Shown: positions 31,921 through 40,520, numbered from the stretch's first letter. The stretch is 53,071 bases of DNA from JAHCHG01 sp038251885 (GCA_038251885.1 JBBSAX010000006.1:1-53071); one strand, 5' to 3'. Translations and numbers: made by a program. The notes: generated from the sequence alone by a model not told the origin.

Positions 31921-32331
31921 TGAATAGCTTGCCCGAACAACGGTTTTAATGTTTCCGCGAACATTAAAATCGCCTTCTATTTCGACTCGAACAGGATCAC
32001 AAGCCTTGATGAAGTCTTCCAAAATAATATTGATTACGTGTTCGTGAAAAACCTTGATTTCGCGGAACGCATTGATGTAAAGTTTCAAACTTTTGAGTTC
32101 AATGCAGCGTTCGTTCGGAACATATTTTAACTTAATCGTGGCAAAATCAGGAAAATCGGAAAAAGGACAGATTGCCGTAAATTCGGGAATCTCGAAATCA
32201 ATCCAAATCTCGCGTCCGACATAATCGTATTTAAAAGTGTCCAACCGGATAAGATTCATCTCTTCGCGCGGAGTCGAGCGAATGTCGAGATTTTGTTGAT
32301 TAACGGGCGGTAAATTCATTTCGTCTAACAT
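31906..32331 (-). CDS. queF: NADPH-dependent 7-cyano-7-deazaguanine reductase
   Basis: The 141-residue enzyme reduces preQ0 to preQ1 in queuosine synthesis for tRNA modification. It is the short, single-domain QueF type. The catalytic Cys and Asp are in FTAICPFSDFPDF, the substrate-binding motif is CIELKSLKLYINAFR, and FHEHVINIILEDF follows. No preQ1 riboswitch is visible upstream. The last few residues (SYSKNEK) overlap the spacer repeat. Confidence 0.94.
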   Translation of the reverse strand: MLDEMNLPPVNQQNLDIRSTPREEMNLIRLDTFKYDYVGREIWIDFEIPEFTAICPFSDFPDFATIKLKYVPNERCIELKSLKLYINAFREIKVFHEHVINIILEDFIKACDPVRVEIEGDFNVRGNIKTVVRASYSKNEK

Positions 32332-32464
32332 AAAAGAAATTCTTTGTGTCTAAAATCAAAACGGTAACTCTACAATAAACCTTTCTAAAACAAAACCGCA
32401 AAAGTAAATAGTCAAACTGCATCCTTGCAAGATTCACAAGCAGAAAACATTTTGGATTTAAATT

Positions 32465-33301
32465 TCAGATTGCTATTTTTTTATTTTTTTCGTATTTATT
32501 TTTATAATTCAACTTTTGCGCGGTTCCCAGATCGCTTATGCCCAAAATCTGTAATTCATTTAATAGATTAACAAAAATATGTGCGGTTGCGCGGGCATCG
32601 TCGCTGGCGCGGTGATGATTCTCGAGCGAAACGGAATAATATTCGGCAAGTGTATTTAAGCGGTGATTTAAGACATTTTTATTTAAGCGACGTGAGAGTT
32701 TGACCGTGCAAAGATGAGGGTTTGCCACTCGATAATCGGTGTAAATTCTGCCGATCTCGTAATTTAGAAATTTCATATCGAACGGTGCGTTATGCGCGAC
32801 CAAGACGGAATCACCGATAAAACCGAGAAAATTATCGGCAATTTCACAAAATCTCGGCGCATTTTTAACCATCGAATTCGTGATTCCCGTAAGTTGAGAA
32901 ATAAAAATAGGAATGGGTGTTTCTGGATTAACCAGAGTTTGAAATTCTTCGGTGATTTTGCCGTCTTTTACTCGAAAAGCTCCGATTTCGGTCACGCGGC
33001 ACGGCGGCGATTTTGCGCCCGTTGTTTCCAAATCAAAAACAACAAAATCCGTTTCAAATAAATTGCGCGAATCGTGTCCGAGCGATTTTAGTTCGACAAT
33101 ATCATCGTTTAAATAAAGACGCGGATCGCTTTCGACCAGATCAGAAACAAGAAGTTTTGCCAGATCGGGTTCGGGTTTGCGGATTTTCATCACGTAATCA
33201 ACGACTTTAACGGCAGTAGCGCGACCGCCGAGAGATTGCAGAAGTTGAATCGTTTCACCAATAAGTAATGAATCTGAAATTAGATTTGGAAAAGGCGGCA
33301 T
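32465..33301 (-). CDS. DEDDh 3'-5' exonuclease (DNA polymerase III epsilon-like)
   Basis: The 278-residue protein has an N-terminal helical region (about 1-75) and a DEDDh exonuclease domain (about 82-250). The motifs are FVVFDLETTGA (Asp and Glu), VLVAHNAPFDMKFL (Asp) and HHRASDDARATAHIF (His and Asp). The N-terminal part looks like the winged-helix extension found in some PolC/DinG-type epsilon homologs. I chose ATG 33301 because the longer frame adds 13 non-conserved residues. It may proofread or act in repair. It is divergent from pyrE. Confidence 0.88.
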   Translation of the reverse strand: MPPFPNLISDSLLIGETIQLLQSLGGRATAVKVVDYVMKIRKPEPDLAKLLVSDLVESDPRLYLNDDIVELKSLGHDSRNLFETDFVVFDLETTGAKSPPCRVTEIGAFRVKDGKITEEFQTLVNPETPIPIFISQLTGITNSMVKNAPRFCEIADNFLGFIGDSVLVAHNAPFDMKFLNYEIGRIYTDYRVANPHLCTVKLSRRLNKNVLNHRLNTLAEYYSVSLENHHRASDDARATAHIFVNLLNELQILGISDLGTAQKLNYKNKYEKNKKIAI

Positions 33302-33391
33302 ATATCTCTTTGATTCTAACTCACAGAAACAAAATCGCAAGTTTAATTCGCAACTTGCGCGTATTTAGCAGAATATACTTTAATAGCTGTA

Positions 33392-33973
33392 ATGAATCAG
33401 GAACAAATTTTAGAACATTTCAGAGAAACGGACGCACTCTTAAAAGGTCATTTTATTTTATCGAGCGGTTTGCACAGCCCGAAATATCTGCAATGTGCGC
33501 TCGCTCTGCAATATCCGAAAGATGCCGAAAAATATGCACGGGCAATCGGCGCAAAACTCGCTGCCGAACAATTCGACACGGTTGCATCGCCCGCCATTGG
33601 CGGACTCGTCATCGGTTATGAAACGGCGAAAGCTATGAACACTCGTTTTATCTGGACGGAGAGACAGAACGGCGAAATGACTCTGCGGCGCGGGTTTACT
33701 GTCAAAGAAGGCGAAAAAATTCTCGTTGTCGAAGATGTCATCACAACAGGCGGTTCGACACGCGAATGTATCGAAGTTTTGGAAAAACACGGTGCAAAAG
33801 TTACTGCGGCAGCTTCAATAATTGACCGTTCAAACGGCAAAGCCGATGTCGGAGTTCCGCGAATTTCGCTTGTTGAATTGGATGTTTCAAGTTACACGAC
33901 GAAAGATTGTCCGATGTGTCATAACGGCATCGAAGCTGTCAAACCCGGAAGTCGTCAAGCAAATAAAAAGTAA
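33392..33973 (+). CDS. pyrE: Orotate phosphoribosyltransferase
   Basis: The 193-residue enzyme joins orotate to PRPP in pyrimidine synthesis. The PRPP-binding motif is ILVVEDVITTGGSTRECIEV (about 110-129). An N-terminal GHFILSSGLHSPKYLQCALA block and the C-terminal DCPMCHNGIEAVKPGSRQ are typical of this PyrE subgroup. It is followed closely by the ASCH gene (36 bases) and then truA, a likely operon. Confidence 0.94.
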   Translation: MNQEQILEHFRETDALLKGHFILSSGLHSPKYLQCALALQYPKDAEKYARAIGAKLAAEQFDTVASPAIGGLVIGYETAKAMNTRFIWTERQNGEMTLRRGFTVKEGEKILVVEDVITTGGSTRECIEVLEKHGAKVTAAASIIDRSNGKADVGVPRISLVELDVSSYTTKDCPMCHNGIEAVKPGSRQANKK

Positions 33974-34009
33974 AACTCTGCAAATTTTCGCTGAGTTATC
34001 GAGAAAATT

Positions 34010-34504
34010 ATGAAAAATGAAGCCGTCCAAAAATTTTGGGTAGAATTTTGCGAGGAGAATCAAATAGACGCGGAAACGCCTTATCAAACGTGGTATTTCG
34101 GAAGCACTTCTGAAATGGCAAAAGAACTTCTCGAACTTGTCTTGGAAGGAAAAAAGACTGCGACTGCTTCGCTTGTCTGGTCTTATGACAAAAATCCGCA
34201 AGATGTACCTGTTCAAAACGGTTTAAGCGTTGTTACGGATTTTGAAGGGAATCCGAAATGCGTTCTTCAAATAACAGAAATTCGCGTTTTGCCATTTAAT
34301 GAAGTTGACGAAAAATTTGCTTTCGATGAAGGCGAAGGTGATCAAAGTTTGGATTATTGGCGCGAAGTTCATTGGGATTTTTTTGCCAAAGAATGTATCG
34401 AACTTGGCAAAAATCCTGATTTAGAAATGCCAATAATTTGCGAACGCTTCAAACTTCTTTATTCCCAGAAAACAAATGAATTACAAACTTTTAATTCAAT
34501 ATGA
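34010..34504 (+). CDS. ASCH domain protein
   Basis: The 164-residue protein has an ASCH fold (about 25-150), related to PUA domains and thought to bind RNA or nucleosides. GKKTATASLVWSYDK is the family signature, with VLQITEIRVLPFNEVD and DQSLDYWREVHWDFF. Some relatives hydrolyse modified cytidines, but I cannot assign a substrate. It overlaps truA by 29 bases, so expression is coupled, consistent with an RNA or pyrimidine role between pyrE and truA. Confidence 0.88.
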   Translation: MKNEAVQKFWVEFCEENQIDAETPYQTWYFGSTSEMAKELLELVLEGKKTATASLVWSYDKNPQDVPVQNGLSVVTDFEGNPKCVLQITEIRVLPFNEVDEKFAFDEGEGDQSLDYWREVHWDFFAKECIELGKNPDLEMPIICERFKLLYSQKTNELQTFNSI

Positions 34505-35228
34505 CGGCACGGATTTTCACGGCTGGCAGGTGCAGGATAATCAGCGCACCGTGCAGGGCGAACTTCAGAGAGTTTTGACTCTGCTTGAAGATGCGGATGT
34601 AAATGTTGCAGGTTCCGGCAGAACTGATGCGGGCGTTCACGCTGAAGGACAAGTCGCAAGTTTCAAACTCAATCGAAGTCTGACGACCGAAAAACTGCGC
34701 TTGGCGATCAACGGAAATGTCTGGAAAGATTTGCGAATTTTGCAGGTCGAAAGAGTTTCGGATGATTTTCACGCGCGGTTTTCTGCAAAAGGCAAAACTT
34801 ATGTTTATCGCGTCGTAAATGCGCCCGTGATTTCGCCTTTTTGGTCGCGTTACGCTCATCATGAAGGTCGTCCGCTCGATGTCGCTAAAATGAATGAAAC
34901 AGCGCGATTTTTTTTAGGAAAACACGATTGGACGGCTTTTTCTTCCGCCAATTCCGACGCACAAACCCGCGTCAGAACAATTACGGAATTTAACGTCGAA
35001 TCAAAATGGGATTCACGCGCAAACGCTTCGATCATCGAATTTCGCATTACAGGCGACGGTTTTTTGCGTTATATGGTGCGTTCAATCGCAGGCACAATGC
35101 TCGAAGTCGGGCGCGGCGAAAAAGATTCTGATACAATTCAAACGGCAATTATTACCGGAAACCGCGAACTCGCAGGAGTTACCGCGCCGCCGAACGGTTT
35201 GACGCTTGTAAAGGTTTATTACGATTAA
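34476..35228 (+). CDS. truA: tRNA pseudouridine synthase A
   Basis: The 250-residue enzyme makes pseudouridine at positions 38-40 of tRNA anticodon arms. The start MNYKLLIQYDGTDFHGWQVQ is typical. The catalytic aspartate is in GSGRTDAGVHAEGQVASF (about residue 51), and FLRYMVRSIAGTMLEVGRG is the conserved C-terminal block. Length is normal. The start lies within the ASCH gene (29-base overlap). It is the last gene of the pyrE-ASCH-truA group. Confidence 0.95.
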   Translation: MNYKLLIQYDGTDFHGWQVQDNQRTVQGELQRVLTLLEDADVNVAGSGRTDAGVHAEGQVASFKLNRSLTTEKLRLAINGNVWKDLRILQVERVSDDFHARFSAKGKTYVYRVVNAPVISPFWSRYAHHEGRPLDVAKMNETARFFLGKHDWTAFSSANSDAQTRVRTITEFNVESKWDSRANASIIEFRITGDGFLRYMVRSIAGTMLEVGRGEKDSDTIQTAIITGNRELAGVTAPPNGLTLVKVYYD

Positions 35229-35237
35229 AAAAAGTAG

Positions 35238-35266
35238 TTGACAAAATAAAAAACCGCGTGTATTCT
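35238..35266 (+). promoter_or_regulatory. Strong sigma-70 promoter of the methylase-like kinase operon
   Basis: TTGACA (35238-35243) and TATTCT (35261-35266) are separated by exactly 17 bases, giving a consensus -35 and a good -10. It begins 9 bases after the truA stop and precedes a leader of about 75 bases with an AGGAG Shine-Dalgarno sequence at 35331. The two-gene unit is therefore independently transcribed. Confidence 0.75.
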
Positions 35267-35345
35267 GGCAAATCGCTCTTTTTTTGTTGAGATTAGTTTC
35301 ATAAAAAGCCAAGTAAAAGATAAAATTGACAGGAGTTTATTTTTT

Positions 35346-37787
35346 ATGGAACTTGAAATCAAAACTGCCCAACTTTATAAAACTATATCCCAAAATCTGC
35401 GTGATGCAGATTGGCTCTCTTATGTTTCATTTAGCGTAAACTTCCCATTATATATTCTTGAGAGAGTGGCTAAGTATCTTATTAAAAATAACTTGGTTGA
35501 AAATTACTTTGAACAATCGGATTTTGACAAACTTCAACTCGACCGCACTATTTTACTTGAGATTGGAAACTTAATTGATAGCAACATTGAACAATTATCT
35601 GATGTTAAGCTAAGGAAATTTTGCAAAAAGTTTAAGTTTAATAAATTGCTTTCAATTAAATCCTTTGAATGGAGTTCTGGATGGACTAAAAGACAATTCG
35701 ATGATTATTTTAAGTTAATTAATCTTATTGTTGATATTGTAAATCCTTCTCCAAATCAGACTATCTATAAACCAGACTGTCATGTAGGTTCAACATTTAT
35801 TAGGCTCAATCGTGAATTTCCCGACTATAATCTGAATTTTATCGGGCAGGTGTCGCCTCTTGGAAATCATAGTTTTGTTTGTAAGGCTAATTTGTTTGCA
35901 AATGGACTTGAAAAAGTTTCTTCAATTTATTCCGAATATCCCCTAGACCTTTCAATAAACCAAACCAAAACTAAAGCTGATATAGCAATTGCAACAAATT
36001 ATTTGCATGAATCAATTTATCACAGAAAAGAAAATGATATTTCACAGTTTGAATCATCCGAAGAAATCCGCACATTTGAAGTAGCTTACATTGAATTAAT
36101 GTTGTTAATGACAAAAGACAATGGCAAAGTCATTGCAGTTGTTCCAGACAATTTTTTAGTAAATGACGAAAATAATTTTTTTCGCAAGAAATACTTAGAA
36201 AATGATTTAGTAGAGAGGATTATTAGTCTTACGAAAAACGCTGCTTCAATAATTATTCTTAACAAGGAAAAATTATTTCAAAATAAAGGTTTTGTTATCT
36301 TTGATGGTAAGGATGATGACCGACTTGAAGAAACAAAAGTTAGTATTGATGAAATATTGTCAACAAATAATTATGATTGGCGGGCAGTTCGTTATGCTTT
36401 GAAAGAAATTAAAGAAGTAACTTCTATTCTTTCAAAATATCCGCAAAATGAAGTCAAGAAAATTAAAGATTTAGTTGAATTTTCAACTTCAGGGCATTAT
36501 TACTCAAATATCGATAATACTGTTGGAAGTTCTTCAGAACTTTTACCTTATGTTCGCGTTTCTGATTTAGTACAAAATGAAAATGAATTTGATTTGAATA
36601 TCTCAAAAATCAAGCGAAAAATCTCGCAGGAAAAAGTTCTCACCTCGACTATTATAGACTTTTCGGCGGTTTTGGTCAGCACATTTGCTCTGAACCTAAA
36701 TCGAACTTATTTTGAATTCACAGGTCAGCCAATTATCATTGGCTCAGATATTATTGCTTTAAAAATGAAAGAAGATGTAAATGTCGAACATTTTTTACTT
36801 CAACTTCACTCGCGGCTCGTGCAGACTCAAGTTAAGGCAATGAGTTCAGGCGCAACTATCAATCGCATTACCAAAGAAGATTTTCTAAATATCAAGATAA
36901 TTTTACCGTCCTTAGAAGAACAGCAACGCCAAATTTTAGAAATGCGCGGCGTGATCGAAGAGAGGGCGATTGCTCAGGAAAAAATTGCCAAAGCCGAAGA
37001 GCAAATCGAAGCAATCGAATATGAAGTAATTGCCAATATGAATCACAGCTTGAAAAACAAGTTGGGCGTGATTATCAACGATTACGATACATTGGTTCGT
37101 TTTCTGCAACGTAAAGAACGCACAAATTCGGCGGTTAGTTTTAATGATACGATTCGCCCTGTTTTTGAAGGCGAAAATGTCGCCGATGTTGATACTATTA
37201 AGTTAATTACCGAAAGGTTGAAAAACAATCTTTTGGATACATCGAAGGTTTTTAATACTTCTTTGAAACTTCAAACGCGGGAGTTGAACAAAACTCCGGT
37301 TGAACTTGTCAGCTATTTTCGTAACGAATTGAAATCTTTATATGCGGGGCAGAATTTTAAAATCGAAATTGTTGCCAAACCCGGATTAAAAATAAATATT
37401 TCGATTGATAAAGAAGTTTTCAAAGAGGCGATTGATAACTTAATCAACAATGCCAAATCACACGGCTTTGTCGAAAAAGACCGCGAATATAAAATTGTGT
37501 TTGAACTCTCGAAAACGGGAGAAGTTTTTGACGAAGATAGTGAAACGGTAAAAAATTATGCCCGAATCATTTACAAAAATGATGGAAAACCTTTTCCGAA
37601 AGGATTTTCTTTTAATGATTATGTGAGATACTCAAGCAAAGCCGGTAAGACGCAGGGAACGGGAATCGGGGGCGCAGTTATTGATAGAATTATCAAATTG
37701 CACGAAGGTAAATTTAACGAAATACCGACTGATGAAAATTCATTATTTAGCGTTCAGTTTGAAATTTTACTGTCTTTAGACGAATAA
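35346..37787 (+). CDS. Degenerate N6-methylase/HsdS-like protein fused to a histidine-kinase-like ATPase
   Basis: The 813-residue protein has four parts. Residues 1-110 are helical. Residues 115-365 resemble a type I HsdM methylase, but the SAM motif reads YKPDCHVGSTF instead of DPxCGSG and the catalytic NPPF position reads ATNYLHE, so it is probably inactive. Residues 370-525 resemble an HsdS recognition domain (VKKIKDLVEFSTSG, YVRVSDLV, IKIILPSLEEQQRQI). After a coiled coil (530-560) comes a kinase-like module: H567 in NHSLKNKL, N box AIDNLINNAKSHG (695-707), G1 YKNDGKPFP (743-751) and G2 GTGIGG (771-776). It should bind DNA and ATP and may phosphorylate the next gene's product. It is AT-rich, probably acquired. 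Confidence 0.8.
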   Translation: MELEIKTAQLYKTISQNLRDADWLSYVSFSVNFPLYILERVAKYLIKNNLVENYFEQSDFDKLQLDRTILLEIGNLIDSNIEQLSDVKLRKFCKKFKFNKLLSIKSFEWSSGWTKRQFDDYFKLINLIVDIVNPSPNQTIYKPDCHVGSTFIRLNREFPDYNLNFIGQVSPLGNHSFVCKANLFANGLEKVSSIYSEYPLDLSINQTKTKADIAIATNYLHESIYHRKENDISQFESSEEIRTFEVAYIELMLLMTKDNGKVIAVVPDNFLVNDENNFFRKKYLENDLVERIISLTKNAASIIILNKEKLFQNKGFVIFDGKDDDRLEETKVSIDEILSTNNYDWRAVRYALKEIKEVTSILSKYPQNEVKKIKDLVEFSTSGHYYSNIDNTVGSSSELLPYVRVSDLVQNENEFDLNISKIKRKISQEKVLTSTIIDFSAVLVSTFALNLNRTYFEFTGQPIIIGSDIIALKMKEDVNVEHFLLQLHSRLVQTQVKAMSSGATINRITKEDFLNIKIILPSLEEQQRQILEMRGVIEERAIAQEKIAKAEEQIEAIEYEVIANMNHSLKNKLGVIINDYDTLVRFLQRKERTNSAVSFNDTIRPVFEGENVADVDTIKLITERLKNNLLDTSKVFNTSLKLQTRELNKTPVELVSYFRNELKSLYAGQNFKIEIVAKPGLKINISIDKEVFKEAIDNLINNAKSHGFVEKDREYKIVFELSKTGEVFDEDSETVKNYARIIYKNDGKPFPKGFSFNDYVRYSSKAGKTQGTGIGGAVIDRIIKLHEGKFNEIPTDENSLFSVQFEILLSLDE

Positions 37788-37794
37788 TAAGCAA

Positions 37795-38709
37795 ATGCAA
37801 ATTCACATTCTTTTAATTGATGACAACAAAGATTATTGCAAAAGCCTGAAAAACAGATTTTGGGAAATCGGCGATGAAAAAGGTTTAGATGTTCAAGTAA
37901 CCGATTTTCAAAATCTGGAAGAAGGATTTGCAGAGTTGGAAAAGGAAAGCAAATACAAGGCGGTAATTTTAGACGCTAAATGTTTGCGAACGAAAGAACA
38001 GGAAACAGAAGACTTTCAATTTTTGCCCGAAGCCCTTGATGAACTCGAAAAAATAGACAAGAGAAAAGAAATTCACACGCCTTTTGTAATAAACACAGGT
38101 TACTACGATACAGAAGTTTTGAGTTCTTTATCACTAAAAATAGAAAGACAAAAAGGAAAACTTTTCGATAAATCCACGCAAGAAGAAGAGATGTTGGAGC
38201 ATTTGCTCAAAGAAATCGAAAATGCAGAAAACACGAAAATAGAAAAACAATTTGTTGATGTTTTCGAGATATTTGATAAAGGATATTTGGACGCAATTTT
38301 TAGAGGGCATTTATATAAACTCATAAAAACTTCAAATTCTGACGATCCAACGGAAATAAAGAAAAATTTAGCATTATTACGAAGTTTGCAAGAGCAAATT
38401 TTTCAAACTTTGAACAAGAAAGATCCCGTAATAGTTCCAGATTATGCGGCAAAACCAAATGTTTCATTTTGGAAAGTTAATAAACATTTATCAGGAAACA
38501 AAGATAAATATAATAACTATCAACCAACTACTGAAGTTTTCCAAAATAGTTGGGTTGAATTTTTGTCAGAAGGCATATATAAAATTGCAAGTGATAATGG
38601 TTCTCACAATCCTTATGACAACACGCCTTTGCCAAATAAATATACAATTCAAAGTCTTACATTTGCATTCTTGGAACAGTTACTTTGGTTTAAGAAACTT
38701 ATGAGCTAA
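37795..38709 (+). CDS. Response-regulator-like protein with unknown C-terminal domain
   Basis: The 304-residue protein starts with an intact receiver domain (1-135): acidic pair D9/D10 in LLIDDN, phospho-acceptor D60 in AVILDAK, T101 in FVINTGYY, and a lysine at about 126 in LFDKST. Residues 140-304 are mostly helical and match no output domain I know. There is no helix-turn-helix, so it is not an ordinary transcription regulator. It begins 7 bases after the methylase-like kinase gene and is its likely phosphorylation partner. Composition is equally AT-rich. It is probably the effector or adaptor of the pair. Confidence 0.75.
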   Translation: MQIHILLIDDNKDYCKSLKNRFWEIGDEKGLDVQVTDFQNLEEGFAELEKESKYKAVILDAKCLRTKEQETEDFQFLPEALDELEKIDKRKEIHTPFVINTGYYDTEVLSSLSLKIERQKGKLFDKSTQEEEMLEHLLKEIENAENTKIEKQFVDVFEIFDKGYLDAIFRGHLYKLIKTSNSDDPTEIKKNLALLRSLQEQIFQTLNKKDPVIVPDYAAKPNVSFWKVNKHLSGNKDKYNNYQPTTEVFQNSWVEFLSEGIYKIASDNGSHNPYDNTPLPNKYTIQSLTFAFLEQLLWFKKLMS

Positions 38710-38727
38710 ATTTTTGATTGATTATAA

Positions 38728-39354
38728 ATGAGAACTGATTTTCAAAAAATAATTTCTTCGCCTGTAATGGCTTATGATGAAGGTTTGCGATTTTTTATGG
38801 GACAAGGAACGCTTAATGAAACTCTGCGAAAAATTGTAAAAGATTTGGAAAATCGCGGGATTGAATACAGTTTGATCGGTGCGGTTGCGCTAAATCAACA
38901 CGGTTATCGGCGTTTTACCGAAGATATTGACTTGCTTGTTTCAAAAGAAGGTCTGGAAAAGTTTCAGAAAGAATTAGTCGGCTTAGGTTATCGTCCGGCG
39001 TTTGAAGGCGCGACAAAAAAGTTTCGGACGACCGCCGAAAATGTCACCGTAGAAATGATTACAGCGGGCGAATTTCCCGGCGACGGAAAGCCGAAACCCG
39101 TGCAATTTCCCGAACCGAACAAAAATCAAATCGAAATTGACGGTATAAAAACTTTGACTTTGGAAAAATTAATCGAACTAAAATTAGCTTCGGGAATGAC
39201 CGCGCCGCATCGTCTTAAAGATTTAGCTGATGTGCAGGAAATTATCAAAATAAAGAATTTAACTGCCGAATTTGCCGAAAAGTTAAATCCATTTGTGCGC
39301 GAAAAGTTTTTGGAATTACAAAAATCAGTTGCCGAAGCATTTGAACAAGAATGA
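38728..39354 (+). CDS. Nucleotidyltransferase-fold protein
   Basis: The 208-residue protein has a polymerase-beta-type nucleotidyltransferase fold. YSLIGAVALNQHGYRRFTED (about 50-69) supplies the conserved Gly and the Asp-x-Asp metal site (EDIDLLV), and the segment around VTVEMI provides a possible third acid. Relatives occur in AbiEii-type toxins and in stand-alone proteins. It starts 18 bases after the receiver gene and overlaps the DUF952 gene by 4 bp. Its composition is closer to the host than that of the two genes before it, so membership in that system is uncertain. Confidence 0.75.
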   Translation: MRTDFQKIISSPVMAYDEGLRFFMGQGTLNETLRKIVKDLENRGIEYSLIGAVALNQHGYRRFTEDIDLLVSKEGLEKFQKELVGLGYRPAFEGATKKFRTTAENVTVEMITAGEFPGDGKPKPVQFPEPNKNQIEIDGIKTLTLEKLIELKLASGMTAPHRLKDLADVQEIIKIKNLTAEFAEKLNPFVREKFLELQKSVAEAFEQE

Positions 39355-39671
39355 AAATTTATCACATCGTTACGCCCGAAGTTTGGGAAAAATTCAAAGA
39401 CGAAACCGAATATGAAGCCGAAAGTTTACAAACCGAAGGCTTTATTCATTGCAGTTTTGCCGAACAACTTGACGCGGTTTTGAATCGCTATTATAAAGAC
39501 GCGGAAAAGGTTTTGATTTTGGAGATCGAAACTGAAAAATTAACATCGAAATTGGTCAACGAACCATCAACGAATAATGAAATTTATCCGCATATTTACG
39601 GAAAAATAAACAAAGAAGCGATTATCGGGATTAAAGAAAGAAAAATTGAAACCACAGATAGACACAGATAG
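39351..39671 (+). CDS. DUF952 family protein
   Basis: The 106-residue cytoplasmic protein belongs to DUF952, small proteins distantly related to ADP-ribosyl-binding folds. IYHIVTPEVWEKFKDE, GFIHCSFAEQLDAVLNRYY and YPHIYGKINKEAII are the family blocks. The last eight residues (ETTDRHR and one before) come from the CACAGAT repeat at 39653, so the C-terminus is repeat-derived. It is coupled to the nucleotidyltransferase gene by a 4-bp overlap (ATGA). Function unknown. Confidence 0.82.
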   Translation: MKIYHIVTPEVWEKFKDETEYEAESLQTEGFIHCSFAEQLDAVLNRYYKDAEKVLILEIETEKLTSKLVNEPSTNNEIYPHIYGKINKEAIIGIKERKIETTDRHR

Positions 39672-39713
39672 ACACAGATTTATTTTTAGTTTTATCTGTG
39701 TTTATCTGTGTTT
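39653..39713. repeat. Inverted repeat of ACACAGATAG words
   Basis: The left arm (39653-39679) is three tandem CACAGATAGA words; the right arm (about 39692-39713) is ATCTGTGTTTATCTGTGTTT. It is the same word family as 4109-4202. The left arm supplies the stop codon and last residues of the DUF952 protein. Confidence 0.75.
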
Positions 39714-39746
39714 ACGCAATCGCGGGATGGTTAAATAGTCTTCATA

Positions 39747-40520
39747 ATGCACGAAAACTTTGCCAAAGTTATCAAACCTAACTCAAAGGAAGCCGAACTT
39801 CTCGCGCAGATTGACGCGGCGCGTCTGCCCGAACATATTGCGATAATTATGGATGGTAATGGGCGTTGGGCGAAACAGCGCGGGAAACCGAGAATTTTCG
39901 GTCATCGTGAAGGCGCAGAATCTGTTCGTTCTATTCTCGATACTTGTGCGCGACTTCAAATCAAAGCCGTCACGCTTTACGCATTTTCGACCGAAAATTG
40001 GAAGCGTCCCGAAGACGAAGTTTCCGGGTTGATGCAAATGCTCAAACTTTATTTGAAAAAGGAATTAAACACGGTTCACAATAATAATATTCGCTTTCAG
40101 GCAATCGGAAAGATCGAGGGTTTGAGCGAAGGAATTCAAAAACAAATCCAAGTTGCCGAACAGAAAACCGCCAATAATGATGGAACAATTTTAAGCGTCG
40201 CACTCAATTACGGCGGACGCGCGGAGATTGTCGAAGCGATGAAAAAAGCGTTTAAAAAATTGAGCGAAAACGGCAGTTCAATCGAAGATTTTGATGAAAA
40301 AGACATCGAAGAAAATCTCTACACACGCGGTTTGCCGGAAGTTGATTTGTTAGTCAGAACAAGCGGCGAAATGCGAATTTCCAACTTTCTTTTGTGGCAA
40401 ATCGCTTACAGCGAAATCTACGTGACCGAAACGCTTTTCCCCGATTTTCGCCGTGCCGAAATCTTCAAAGCCATCTTAGAATTCCAAAAACGCGACCGAC
40501 GCTTCGGCGACGTTAAATAA
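39747..40520 (+). CDS. uppS: Isoprenyl transferase (undecaprenyl diphosphate synthase)
   Basis: The 257-residue enzyme makes the C55 lipid carrier for cell-wall synthesis by adding isopentenyl units to farnesyl diphosphate. HIAIIMDGNGRWAKQRG (about 32-48) carries the catalytic Asp and pyrophosphate-binding residues. LVRTSGEMRISNFLLWQIAY (about 205-224) is the conserved C-terminal block; the usual QRLSN reads MRISN. It is followed by cdsA, the normal partner in the envelope-lipid operon, though simple repeats lie between them. Confidence 0.95.
   Translation: MHENFAKVIKPNSKEAELLAQIDAARLPEHIAIIMDGNGRWAKQRGKPRIFGHREGAESVRSILDTCARLQIKAVTLYAFSTENWKRPEDEVSGLMQMLKLYLKKELNTVHNNNIRFQAIGKIEGLSEGIQKQIQVAEQKTANNDGTILSVALNYGGRAEIVEAMKKAFKKLSENGSSIEDFDEKDIEENLYTRGLPEVDLLVRTSGEMRISNFLLWQIAYSEIYVTETLFPDFRRAEIFKAILEFQKRDRRFGDVK

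Noticed and set aside
32332..32464. Possible preQ1 riboswitch before queF
   Set aside because: No compact stem with an A-rich tail is visible in the leader on the minus strand.
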